The position numbers and the translations under genes were made by a program. From Culex pipiens pallens (taxonomy: Eukaryota; Arthropoda; Insecta; Diptera; Culicidae), in the NCBI RefSeq assembly GCF_016801865.2, contig NC_068939.1, positions 57,920,694-57,984,693 on the forward strand: a stretch of 64,000 nucleotides of DNA, written 5' to 3'. Below the pieces are notes generated by a model. It searched no databases. It was not told where the DNA came from and saw only the letters and a program-made list of their open reading frames with translations. Of the stretch, positions 45,394 to 57,722 are shown piece after piece (positions within the stretch are counted from its first letter, which is position 1; each line of letters opens with the position of its first letter).

Positions 45394-46744
45394 GGGTAAT
45401 TCTCCGCCAACTCACACAGCAGTTGCCCCGACCCCTCTTCGATTTGCGTGAAACTTTGTCCTAAGGGGTAACTTTTGTCCCTGATCACGAATCCGAGGTC
45501 CGTTTTTTGATATCTCGTGACGGAGGGGCGGTACGACCCCTTCCATTTTTGCACATGCGAAAAAAGAGGTGTTTTTCAATAATTTGCAGCCTGAAACGGT
45601 GATGAGATAGAAATTTGGTGTCAAAGGGACTTTTATGTAAAATTAGACGCCCGATTTGATGGCGTACTCAGAATTCCGAAAAAACGTATTTTTCATCGAA
45701 AAAAACACTAAAAAAGTTTTAAAAATTCTCCCATTTTCCGTTACTCGACTGTACAAAATTTTGGAACATGTCATTTAATGGGAAATTTAATGTTCTTTTC
45801 GAATCTACATTGTCCCAGAAGGGTCATTTTTTCATTTAGAACAAAATTTTTCATTTTAAAATTTCGTGTTTTTTCTAACTTTGCAGGATTATTTTTTAGA
45901 GTGTAACAGTGTTCTACAAAGTTGTAGAGCAGACAATTACAAAAATTTTGATATATATACATAAGGGGTTTGCTTATAAACATCACAAGTTATCACGATT
46001 TTACGAAAAAAAGTTTTAAAAAAGTTGGTCGTCATCGATCATGGCCGTTCATGGTCACCCGCGACAGACACGGACGACGAAACAAAGAGAAACGCAAAAA
46101 GTAACTTTTTCAAAACTTTTTTTCGTAAAATCGCGATAACTTGTGATGTTTATAAGCAAACCCCTTATGTCTATATATCAAAATTTTTGTAATTGTCTGT
46201 TCTACAACTTTGTAGAACATTGTTACACTCTAAAAAATAACCCTGCAAAGTTAGAAAAAACACGAAATTTTAAAATGAAAATTTTTGTTCTAAATGAAAA
46301 AATGACCCTTCTGGGACAATGTAGATTCGAAAAGTACATTAAATTTCCCATAAAATGACATGTTCCAAAATTTTTTACAGTCGAGTAACGGAAAATGGGA
46401 GAATTTTTAAAACTTTTTTAGTGTTTTTTTCGATGAAAAATACGTTTTTTCGGAATTCTGAGTACGCCATCAAATCGGGCGTCTAATTTTACATAAAAGT
46501 CCCTTTGACACCAAATTTCTATCTCATCACCGTTTCAGGCTGCAAATTATTGAAAAACACCTCTTTTTTCGCATGTTCAAAAATGGAAGGGGTCGTACCG
46601 CCCCTCCGTCACGAGATATCAAAAAACGGACCTCGGATTCTTGATCAGGGACAAAAGTTACCCCTTAGGACAAAGTTTCACGCAAATCGAAGAGGGGTCG
46701 GGGCAACTTTTCCCGATTTCGTGTGAGTTGGTAGAGAATTACCC
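45394..46744. mobile_element. inverted-repeat element FB2, full copy
   Basis: Ends GGGTAATTCTCCGCCAACTC / GAGTTGGTAGAGAATTACCC. Arms of about 620 bp meet at a loop near 46025-46100 (CATCGATCATGGCCGTTCATG). Both arms carry CTTCGATTTGCGTGAAACTT, CCGCCCCTCCGTCACGAGAT and GTTTATAAGCAAACCCCTTA or their complements. Non-coding. The right arm has a short extra TTTTCCCGATTTC near 46708. Confidence 0.75.
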
Positions 46745-49700
46745 AAATTGGTTGCCCAAAATGCAGCAGTTTAAATTTTTTATAGAAAATAGGTGAAACA
46801 AAATAGAGGTGGTCATATTTTGAATTATGTCGAATTTCTTGCATGTATTAAAAGTATCAAAAGTCCAACCAAATTTGTATTGGTTCTAAGTTTATCCGTT
46901 GCAGACACACCTCTTCAAATTTGGCCCCTAAATTTAGAGGGCAAACAATTTCTTTTTTCTGAGGAAATAAGCAATTTCTGTGCTCTCTTGTGCTAACTAG
47001 ATAGGAAATCCAGCAAGCTTAGTACAATAGAGCACAGCAGCATCAAGTTAAAATACCACAAATTAAAATAGAATTTCCTGCTTAATGAATCATTTCTTGA
47101 CCTCGGTGAGAGTCGAGGAACCTTCAAAATATATTTGCAATGGATTTTAGTATATTTAATTCAATTATTTTAAATCATTAAATGATAAATATCCATCGGC
47201 AGGATTCCGTTACACAATTTATATTTATTGTTGAATAAACCTCATATAAATGTCAACTTTTATTTTCAAAGTACATTCAAGCTAGAATACTTAATTGAAT
47301 AACTTTTACTTTGAACTTTGTGGTATTATAACAGTTTTAAATAATTGCAATGTTTAAATCTTGTCTTTAAAAAAATGATAACAGATGGCAGCGAATTGTA
47401 CAGTGTTATACTCTTCATTATAAGAAAATTAAAATTTAAGTACCTGAACAGAACTTTTTCCTGAAGATCAATCAAATTTCAATATATTGTAATAAAATCA
47501 TGTCAGATTCCTCAGTTTTATTTTGAATCAAAACTCATTAAAATTGTGTTTTAATCAACCAACAAGTGATACACAGTTGACCTTTTTGCATTCAAACAAA
47601 GTTTCCCACCACAGACGGAAAACCACTCATCCGGACAACCCAGAACCCAGCATCCCTTCCAAATCCTCCTCTCTTCCCCAAACAAGTGTGATTACACCCG
47701 GTCGGTGCGAAAAAGGGTTGTCCCTCCTATTTGTGGGCTGGCCATTTTCTCACTCCAACATCAGAAAAGAAAAAAAAAGCCAACTCCACCACCACCTCCA
47801 ACGCTTCATTATCGTAAATTGTGCCACAAACTTAATTTTAATGCAGTTGACTTTTCAGCTCTACGGCCTCCCGGGGTCGATCCTGGGAGAGATTTTTTTT
47901 CTTCTTCTTCTTCATCTTCTGTCCAGAACAAGTTTATCTTCCACCATTAGCCAAACCACGAGTTTTTCCACTTTTTTCCTTTTCACTGGCTCGTTATTTT
48001 TCCTCCATCAGTGGCAGCTTTTTTTTCTCCAAAACACACCCACTCCTCGTACCTCCATGCGAACACTAATGTGGATGAGTGCAAATGTGTGAGTGCGCAA
48101 CAGCAATATTTTCCATTCTTTACAACTTTGTTAACAGTAAGAAAAACAGCAACGGGAGAATAAAAGTGAATAAAATTACGCCTTTCAGAGTTCCCGGGGC
48201 CGGGAAAATGAGTGTAAATACCATATGCCATGGGAGGGAAAAGTTGGGGATGAAAATCCCCACCACGAAATGAATGGAAAATCCCAGGCGCAGTCCAACT
48301 AAATATAAATTTCATTAAAAATAAATGTTTTGTTTAAAAGAGTCGTGGAGATGGAGAAGAGAAGAAGAAAAAAACTCATTCGGGAAAGCAACCAGAAGCC
48401 AGGGAAGCAACACTAATTTGGCAGTGAAAAGTGAAAAAAGAAAGATTCAAAACCACACAAGTTGGCAGCCTTATATAATGAACAGTGAGAAGGTGGTGAC
48501 CAGGTTGATGAAGAGGCAGCAGCAGCAGCCATGAGGGGCCAGGGTAAATTGAACTTTTTTTTTGTCTCTTTCGGATGAACTGAATCTGTGGTGGGAAAAA
48601 AGACTGGAAGTGTCATAAAAATCTTAAATAATGTACAAAGTTGGAAGTGCAGCAACATCGTGACTTACATTTTGTTTGTTGGCTGCACTGAAAAGGCAAC
48701 TTTGAACTCATTAGAAAATTAATTTATAAAATTAAATTGCTTTTCTTAAGCACATTGATTAAATATTATTAAAAAAATTGCAAAAAATCCTTTCTTCTAG
48801 GCTGGTACTTCCTGCCATTAAATTATAGATAATAAAGATTTTTGCCCTCTAGCTTCAATCTAAAAGTTCGCCAAAAAATCTTTTTTCAACCAATTTTTGA
48901 TCATTAAAAAGCATTGGAAAGAAGAATTCTTAAAATTTAATAAAATTCTAAGGTTGGAAGTGTTATTTTTTTATGTGACTTTGCCAATGTTTTTTTTCTG
49001 GGGTCAAGTTTGGCTGTGTTTCTTACTGTTTCTTACCTTTGTATCATGTGAAAATAAGTATGTGGTAATTTTTGTAGTATACCCGACTATGCCTCTAAGC
49101 ATTTATTTTACAATTTAAAAGAAATTGTATTGTTTCATAGTAGAAAATGTGAAAGACATGCCAAACGCAAATGAGAATACTAAAAATGAAACAATAAAAA
49201 TATAAAACAAAAGAAGTTATGTTTTTCGTAGAACAAAAGATTTTCGAAAGGACCCCCTGAACAGGGGAAAAATAAAAAAATCTAAAAATTATTGGGCAGT
49301 AGAGGGTTAAAGAAATAAAAGAAATATTACAACAAAATATTTTATTCCTGTTAATTTAGGTAAATTGAGCAAAGAGTTTTATTTTAAAAAAAATACCTTG
49401 ATTTATTTTGATATTTAAGGTATATTAAAAAATTAAATTAGGGAATTGGCAATAAAATCGAAAATATGAATGATTTGATTTTAAATATAATTAAAATCAT
49501 TTATTGTTTACCGAACAAAATCAGAAAGTGTTTTTGTTTGATAAAGTAATAAACAAAAAGCAATAAGAGTTTTCAACCGAATTATGAAATAACGAAGAGT
49601 TGAAAAAACAAAACTTTTATATCTATTTCAATAACTACTTGTATCAATAGTATTAATAAACAAAACTAAATTGAAAAAAAAAATAATAATTCTGGTTCAG

Positions 49701-49854
49701 GAATTGCAAGTATAATTATTTGCTGGAATATTTATTATTATTTATTTTTAAAAGCAATATTTAGTTTGAGCTGTTATAAAAAAGGGTTGATTAAAAGATA
49801 TTTTTTATATTTTTTTTTTAAAATGATTTCTTTCTAAGTGTAAATGGTTTTCGG

Positions 49855-49965
49855 TGCCTTCTCCCCGTGCCACACCTTCATACTAGGAGACCCGGGAGGC
49901 AAAGTTTTGTCGCAAAAAGAACGATACACGCCTGTGGATCCGTTGACGAAGTTATGAATGATAAA
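49855..49965 (-). repeat. GC-rich fragment of unknown origin
   Basis: A GC-rich island in very AT-rich sequence. On the minus strand it is open as IIHNFVNGSTGVYRSFCDKT ... MKVWHGEKAPKTIYT. It looks like a degraded piece of a repeat or coding element; I do not recognise it. Confidence 0.3.
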
Positions 49966-50356
49966 TAAATTTCGAATATTGCTACAATTTCAACAATCGA
50001 ATGGCAAAATACATTGCATTCTGTTGGTTAGTTAGAAATTTGGAAAAGTAAATACATCAGGTCTTTAAAATAATAAATTCAATATAATTTTCTTGAAATT
50101 TCTTATTCATGAATTAAAATTTAAATGACATTTAGATTTCTCAAAATGATAGTTAAACAAAATATTAGAATCTCATTTATTGAAAATCGGCTCCATTACC
50201 AAGGATACTTGATGTCACAAGAATAAAGCAGCTTCTTAGTTTTTTCAAGGGTTTCCAACTAGGCATCAAACTGGCAAATAATTAGTAATTATTTTGATAA
50301 TTCATGAATTACTGTGTAATTCATGGTAATTAGAGTAATCAATCGGAAATAGAGCG

Positions 50357-51614
50357 TCCAATTTCCCGTCCCGGGAAAAAAATTCTCTGGAATTCCAGGG
50401 ATTTCCTGGAAAAAATATTTCCCGGGAATTCCCGAAATACAAGCAGAAGAATACATTTTCCTACCTTTTTGGCATCAATGTTTTGAAATTATAAAAAAAT
50501 AATAATTTGAGAACCTGATTTGATTTTATTTATTTCCATCTACTGTTCATATTTAACTTATCAGCTTGTCTGTAAATTTCATGTCAAGTTTTAATTCAGA
50601 TAATATTTATTTCTGAAGCATTCATTTATAGGAATATTGTTTGCTTATATGTTGAACCACAAAACTTAGGCTGTTATGGAATGAATATATAGAATTTTTT
50701 TTTTTTGACAACCTTTTTAAATGTTTTTTTTTTTGAAAAATAATTTGAAAATAAGATATTTACATCTTCCGGCCAAGACCAACATTGAGATTTTATTGAC
50801 TTTGATTTACCTTGAACATGTTGGATGGAAATTGAACTGATATAATCAAATTTTTAAAAAAGGTTTGTGTGAAAAGAATTTGTTTCTAAGTATTCGAGAA
50901 ATTACAGATTGAAGTTGTAAATTTATGAAGCAGCTACCAAGGGCGTAATAGGTTAATATATGAAAAAATTTCGTTGAATTTCAACCACTTTTAAATACTC
51001 AAAATTATTTTAATCTAATTGATTTATTAGGCTGAATGCCATTTAACTGAAATCATATCACAAAACCATTAAAAAACAACTTCGTATCAAATTTTCAAAT
51101 AAATAAAATAGTTTTTCAAGTTAAAAAGCGCTAGAAATTAGATTTTTAAGTTATATTCAATGATTATTTATTTATTCACAAGTTGATTTTTTTGTTTTTT
51201 TTTTATTTTATTTTTATGGCCACTGAGACAAATTTAAAAGCAATTTTATGGTTGTGGAGCATAGATTTTCACTATCCAAACACTTTGATTTTAAAAAATC
51301 CTTCTCAACAAAAATACTAATAATATTTTTTTTTTCATTTGGGACGATTTGAAAGATTTAAAATTTAGAAAGTTTATATATTTTCTTAAAGTTGCATGAT
51401 TTTTTACAAGCAGTCAAGCCATTAATTGACCCTCACATTCATTTTGACCATTAAAGTTGCTGTTCTATGCAATTGTGTTGCAAAAGATCAATCAGAAACA
51501 GGATTAGAATAATTTTCGCTAAATTTTAAATTTCCCGTGAATTCCCGGGATTTCCCGAGAAATTTGTAAAAAATTTCCCGTTTCCCGGGAATTCTGTAGC
51601 CCCGTGAAATTGGA
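50357..51614. mobile_element. inverted-repeat element FB5 with TTCCCGGGAATTCC words
   Basis: Ends TCCAATTTCCCG and CCCGTGAAATTGGA. Subterminal clusters of TTTCCCGGGAATTCCCG-type words occur at both ends in inverted order (50360-50450, 51530-51600). The middle is AT-rich and featureless. No clear duplication. Confidence 0.5.
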
Positions 51615-52050
51615 TTTTTGAGTTATAAGAGTAATTATTATTTTTAAGCTTGTACTTCTTCAACGAAACGTTTAAATTTTTAAAAATAATCTAGTATAAC
51701 TTTTTTTTATTTCAAATTAGAGTGTCACGTAAAGTTTTGAAAAAAGACAATGATTAGAAAAGACTGGTTCTGTATGTACAAGGCCTTATTCACCATAGTT
51801 CTCTCCTAAAACTTTCATAAAATTTATTTTTTACATTTTGTTTAGCGAAGCTGAATAACAAAAAAGGCAACGCCGTGATGTATTACTTAGTTAAAAATGT
51901 TTTGTGAATACAAAATCTTTTTATTTTTAATAAATAAATAAATTTTAAAATATGGAATTTTATGCATGAAGTACATTAGAATTGATAAATGTGTTATGCT
52001 TTACCTTCTAATAGGCAGTCCAAATTATTTGAAGTTTATGTGGATCAAAT

Positions 52051-52266
52051 GGGTCTCGTGGCGCAGGGGTAGCGGCTTCGGCTGCCGATCCCGATGATGC
52101 TATGAGACGCGGGTTCGATTCCCGCCTTATCCACTGAGCTTCTATCGGATGGTGAAGTAAAACGTCGGTCCCGGTTTCTCCTGTCTCGTCAGAGGCGCTG
52201 GAGCAGAAATCCCACGTTAGAGGAAGGCCATGCCCCGGGGGGCGTAGTGCCAATAGTTTCGTTTTC
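52051..52266 (+). mobile_element. tRNA-derived SINE, 216 bp
   Basis: Target-site duplication GTGGATCAAAT at 52040-52050 and 52267-52277. The tRNA-like head has A box GTGGCGCAGGGGTAGCGG and B box GGGTTCGATTCCC, with extra bases between anticodon and T arms suggesting a long variable arm (Leu/Ser-like). The body is GGATGGTGAAGTAAAACG ... GAGGAAGGCCATGCCCC. It differs from the Twin-like SINEs. Confidence 0.85.
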
Positions 52267-53399
52267 GTGGATCAAATATTTAAAACTAAAGTGTACCTAA
52301 TAAAGTGTGCTTCTTAATTAGTAATTTGGCATTTTTTTGGAAAATCGGCTCCGGCAAAAAAAATATTCGCCGCGCCTCGCGACGACGGCTGATAAAAAAA
52401 AAATGCCAAACTTTGAAGGCCTGTACCGAGCTCCAGGGTGCTCCGAATTTCAATGTTATATATACCAAAAGATACGCAAAAATCTGGCCTACACGTCAAT
52501 GATGTTGAAAATTAACGCTTCAGTTGCCAAAATGCCTTAAAAAGTGACATTTTTGAAAAATTCCTTTTCTACGGGTTAAATCCCATTTAAAATTCAAATG
52601 CAAAGCGCCAGCTCCTGTAACGTCCAATAAAGCTCATATTTTGGATTTGGGCTAAGTATGCCCACCGGAACAAACTCGTGAATGCCCGCCAAAAAGTAAT
52701 TTTTGTTACATCCTAGTACCTAATTATCATTGATAAAAGCAAAGTTTTCAAGTGAAAGCCATTTAAAAATCAATAAAAAAAAAGTTTTTTAATATTTTTT
52801 AATATTCTGCAGAAATTCACAGTCCTGTAATATCTCTTTTTTTAAATCTGAGCTATTTCCCTGAAAAAAATATCAAATATTTCTGATACTAAATTCTCAA
52901 TGTTAAAAATGAAACTTAGTGAAATTAGAATATAGTAATATTGAGATGCAAAAATGAATCCAATGTAAATATCAAATTTTGCAGCATCCGTATTTTTGGT
53001 AACGGATTTTTTAATATGCTCGAGATTTTCTAACATTCATTTCTTAAAGGATTGAAACAAGAATTTGATAAAATTATCATCAGAAAATGGAATCCCAGGC
53101 AAAAATTTACACCCAAAAAAATCACTAAAAGGTTTGGCAGATGGTAGTTCCAGATGTCCTCTACTAGCTTCAGGTTGAATCTAGTTGATATCTGGATGGA
53201 ACACCTTTTTAATTTAATTTGAAAATTGTGCTATTTTTTCACTAAAATGTCATTAACTTTCTTCAGATTGAACCAAGTGGGAGCTTCACCTTTTAATTTT
53301 GTTGCATTTTTCAAGTCCTTAAACAAGGCATTTTGAATTTTGAAATTTAATTGAGGGTTGTCTAAGTTACACATTTTTTATGACTTTTGACGTTTTGAA

Positions 53400-53815
53400 G
53401 CTTAAAACTTTGTGTAACGACTTGCACCACTTACCGATGACCTAGATGAGCGCGACTCGCACTTAACAATCATAGTTAAAATACCTGAATCTAGCTTTAA
53501 TAAGCTTTCTCAAAACAACCACCCCATCAAGAACCTCAGAAGTGATGGTGGTGACACATCGCTTAACCGTGATGACAACCGGCGCCACCACCACAGGCCA
53601 GCAATATCGTTATCCCCTTAACGTGTAATAGGAGGCGCCCAGACGCTGCCGGCTAGTGGGCCCTTTTGGAGCCCATTTGCGACCGCCCTTAAAGAGCCTC
53701 TATAGGCCAAGCTCTGAACCGGGAGCGGAAAGTGGTTGGCTCCTGGAACGTGGCAATGAAAAATGAACGTAACGGCCAGATTGCATTAACTCTGGACTAG
53801 GGGTTAGGGATGGGA
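53400..53815 (+). pseudogene. possible LINE 5' region relic
   Basis: A GC-richer block with ACCACCACAGGCCAGC and CTAGTGGGCCCTTTTGG. It is followed by an open stretch VVGSWNVAMKNERNGQIALT then TAG. GSWNV resembles the first motif of LINE AP endonucleases (G-x-W-N-V-R in RTE-type elements). Nothing further of an endonuclease is seen. Weak. Confidence 0.3.
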
Positions 53816-54089
53816 AGATTTATTAACAACGTTTGGGGGATACGCTTTTCATGGAAAGTTTTGAACTATTTTGGGAATTCAAAGTTATGCAGTCCCTGTA
53901 AACATGTACACTTTATGATAGCTAACTTTTTTGCACAAAGTCACTAGGTATTTGAATTCTAGAAAACTCTTTCGAATATAAATTTTACCAGATTTGACAG
54001 GTTGTACCTCACAAAAAAAATCAGCTGCCAAGCAATAAACGCAACTTCTACCAAAAAAGAAAGTCGGTCATTTTTCTCCTTCATAAACC

Positions 54090-54990
54090 GTTATCGCAGT
54101 CCGTACTTTATCTCCAATTGACCATTACCGCTGGAGCTTGTGCTGCGAAACTCTTCTACCCCAGCAGGCAACAACAGTTGAGCGAAAGCTGATAGGGTGA
54201 TTAGAATTCTAGAATGTTTGAATGAGCAAATCAAAATTGAGGAACACAAAGACTTGACATAAAAAATGAAGACTGAAGATTGAATACTGAACACTGAAGA
54301 CTGAAGACTGTAGACTAATATTTACAATATGAAAACAAAACTACTCAGCAAACTTATGAACCACCCTATGGTACTTTCGGACCACCTCCAGCCCTTTCCT
54401 AGCCATGCCATGCTGCTGTACAGCTGCTTTACGGCTAGCTCACAACCTTGCGCCCCGATATAATGATAAATACAACATAAAATCACGAATCACGGTCCGG
54501 TTCGGTCCAGCTACGAAGCAATATCCGAAACTTGGTGCAACAACCCGGACTCTGCTATACCAAGTTGAAAATATTACAACTGAAGGGTGGTCACTTTTTA
54601 TGGTTATTTTTCTCTCTCCCAATTTGAACCAAACGATTGTTGGACCAATCGAGCCAAGATTCGAATCCTACACACTTCGAATGTCAATAAAACACCGTGC
54701 GTCCCCAGTTGAGGAGGCACGATATCTTCATCTAAATTGTTAAATCATTTCGGTTGTCAACAGGGACTGGAGCAAAAAGAAACCTATTCCGTACCAGTAA
54801 TAAGTCGTCCCTTTTTATTGGTCCCATTCGAGAGTGCGCCCCGAAGAGTGGAAGCCATCAGAAGATTAAGCCTGGGACAGCAAGTCTTTGCAAAGCGCAA
54901 AACTTTGCTCGGAGGCGGTTCCGGTGGGAATCGGCTCGCATAAATGTCGACGCGAATTAAAATTTATTTTTAATTTAGTATGTAAACCGT
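54090..54990. other. unidentified GC-richer block
   Basis: A region of more balanced base composition (54370-54960 especially) with short open frames in several phases but no recognisable domain. A GAAGACTG-type microsatellite lies at 54263-54318. It may be a decayed transposon or single-copy intron. Confidence 0.25.
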
Positions 54991-55071
54991 GGAGTAGTTC
55001 TTCCCGGGGGGATGAGCTTTTCGTTTACTTGGTGAAAGAAAAATCATGAGGTAATCCGACAAAGTAAATTA

Positions 55072-55479
55072 AAAAAAAACAAATTATTCGCTCTACAGCA
55101 TTGCCTTGGCGTTCTCGATTGCGGGATTCTTACTCGAAACTAAGTGTCCGAAGGCTTGATTGTTGAGGCAATTGCAAACCTCTTTTTACACCTAAGCTTC
55201 CATCTTTCCCGGGATTCGAACTGATGACCTTTGGATTGTGAGTCCAACTGCCTACCAACGACTCCACCGAGACAGGACCCAGGGAGACGACTCCTACACC
55301 TGGACTGAGCTGTCGACCTAACCTTTTAGGTTAGACCGGGGCATACATTTACTTCCAGTCCGACGGAAGGCGTGATCAGACAAATCTCGTCTCGAAAAAG
55401 CCACCGGGACCGTCTGGGATCGAACCCAAGCCGACTGGGTGAGAGGCACCACGCTTACCCCTACACCACGGTCCCGGAT
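55072..55479 (-). mobile_element. Twin-like SINE, minus copy
   Basis: Reverse-oriented relative of 17431-17838 over its full length. The 5' end is CCGGGACCGTGGTGTAGGGG (read on minus from 55477), both tRNA-like halves are present, and the tail lies toward 55072. Flanked by AAAGTAAATTA at 55061-55071 and 55480-55490. Scattered substitutions separate the two copies. Confidence 0.85.
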
Positions 55480-56159
55480 AAAGTAAATTATCTTGATTAC
55501 TTAGGCCGATGCAAATATTTAAAAAAGTTTTTGTCCCTCGGCCCTGGCCAAGGTCAAGGGGGGGGCAAAAAAATAAAAAAATATAAAAATTTAAATAACA
55601 AGCCATAGTCTTCAAATTTAAATGAAAAAAGTGCATTTTAAACATTTTACACTAGTTCAGTTGTTTTGCAATCTCTAGTTTTCAAAAAATCCTAGATCTG
55701 ACAAAAATAAAAATTGTATCGAAAAAAAGATTTTGCATCGAAAATTTTCAAAAAAAATTATGATTTTTTAATAAACCCAAACATGCTAAAAATGATTTTA
55801 AACGCAGAAGAATGTATTTTAATTTGTTTTAAGCTGGTTGCACTTGAATTTTCATTGAAATTTTGAAGTTTATTGTAAAAATATTTTTTTTGCCCCCTGA
55901 CAAAAACTTTTAAAAATATTTGTACCAGCCTTATCAAGTCCTTGCTTTGAAAAAAAAATCTTTCAATTTCAAATTAATTGATCAGTGTTGAAAACAATAT
56001 TAAGTTTACTGAACCCTAGATATGATGAGAAATCAGAGAAATAATTGTTTGAGAAATGTGAAATAAAAAAAAAAAAGAAAATAAAAATACAAATGCAGGT
56101 GGAAAAAATTCAAAAATAACAAGCTTTGATCTGATTCAATAACTCATAATAACACGAAA

Positions 56160-57060
56160 AAAGAAATGAGAAAAAAGAAATGAAGAAATGAGAAATGAGA
56201 AATGAGAAATGAGAAATGAGAAATGAGAAATGAGAAATGAGAAATGAGAAATGAGAAATGAGAAATAAGAAATGAGAAATGAGAAATGAGAAATGAGAAA
56301 TGAGAAATGAGAAATGAGAAATGAGAAATGAGAAATGAGAAATGAGAAATGAGAAATGAGAAATGAGAAATGAGAAATGAGAAATGAGAAATGAGAAATG
56401 AGAAATGAGAAATGAGAAATGAGAAATGAGAAATGAGAAATGAGAAATGAGAAATGAGAAATGAGAAATGAGAAATGAGAAATGAGAAATGAGAAATGAG
56501 AAATGAGAAATGAGAAATGAGAAATGAGAAATGAGAAATGAGAAATGAGAAATGAGAAATGAGAAATGAGAAATGAGAAATGAGAAATGAGAAATAAGAA
56601 ATGAGAAATGAGAAATGTGAAATGTGAAATGAGAAATGAGAAATGAGAAATGAAACATGAGAAATGAGAAATGAAAAATGAGAAATGAGAAATGAAAAAT
56701 GAGAAATGAGAAATGAGAAATGAGAAATGAGAAATGAGAAATGAGAAATGAGAAATGAGAAATGAGAAATGTGAAATGAGAAATGAGAATTGAGAAATGA
56801 GAAATGAGAAATGAAAAATGAGAAATGAGAAATGAGAAATGAGAAATGAGAAATGAGAAATGAGAAATGAGAAATGAGAAATGAGAAATGAGAAATGAGA
56901 AATGAGAAATGAGAAATGAAAAATGAGAAATGAGAAATGAGAAATGAGAAATGAAAATGAGAAATAAAAAACGAGAAATGAGAAATGAGAAATGAGAAAA
57001 ATTAGAAATGAGAAACGAGAAATGAGAAATGACAAACGAGAAATAAGATAACAAAAATGA
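56160..57060. repeat. 7-bp tandem array (GAGAAAT)n
   Basis: About 120 near-perfect copies of GAGAAAT, cleanest at 56184-56590, with variants (AATAAG, ATGTG, ATGAAA) clustered at 56590-56820 and toward the right edge. Because 7 and 3 are coprime and no frame contains a stop, it reads open on the minus strand as repeated SHFSFLI; this is not a protein. Confidence 0.95.
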
Positions 57061-57079
57061 AAAATGAGAATTTAGCAAC

Positions 57080-57722
57080 AAAAACGTTGCTGAATCCACC
57101 TTTAGGTGGTTGGCGCCTTCCTCACATTTAAAAGGTTGTCAGATCTTCAATGTTTTGGACGCGTTAGAAAGGTCTTTTGAATACCCATCCTACGATAGGT
57201 CGCATGAGAGATCCGGACAACGTTTTCATCAACATATCTGAGATCCGGCCTCCAAAATGCGTATAAATAACACTTAAGTACTTATAACTTTTGATAGATT
57301 TGTTAGATCTTCAATGGGTTGGACGCGTTGGAAAGGTCTTTGAAATACCTTTCTGAAAATGTATAGCATGACGGGTTTTCTTACAAAAACCACCCTTTTT
57401 ACAATCTTCCGGACTTTTGCTAAAATCGTTTTTTAGCATAACTTTTGAAGTACTTAACTAAACTGCATAATTTTTAATAGCGACTTATGGGACCTCAAGA
57501 CGGATCGAATGACGCCAAAACGGACAAAATCGGTTCAGCCAATGTCGAGATAATTGAGTGACAATTTTTTGATCAACATCCCACCACACACACAGACATT
57601 TGCTCAGAATTTGATTCTGAGTCGATAGGTATACATGAAGGTGGGTCTAGGAGGTCTAATTGAGGAGTTCATTTTTCGAGTGATTTTATAGCCTTTCCTC
57701 AGTAACGTGAGGAAGGCAAAAA
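57080..57722. mobile_element. CCTTCCTCAC element, short subfamily, copy 2
   Basis: It starts AAAACGTTGCTGAATCC with the perfect hairpin CCACCTTTAGGTGG and GCCTTCCTCAC, and ends CTCAGTAACGTGAGGAAGGCAAAA. Inside are a single pair of degenerate 164-bp-type half units (CAGATCTTCAATGTTTTGGA) and CACAGACATTTGCTCAGAAT. It abuts the 7-bp array. Confidence 0.65.

Noticed and set aside
47523..48092. 189-codon plus frame as a further Shal exon
   Set aside because: No similarity to Shal C-tails, low-complexity Ser/Leu/Phe content, and no phase-matched acceptor and donor that I could support.
56110..57099. Two long minus-strand frames (about 300-330 codons) of repeated SHFSFLI
   Set aside because: Produced by the stop-free 7-bp repeat read in different frames; no coding bias or domain.
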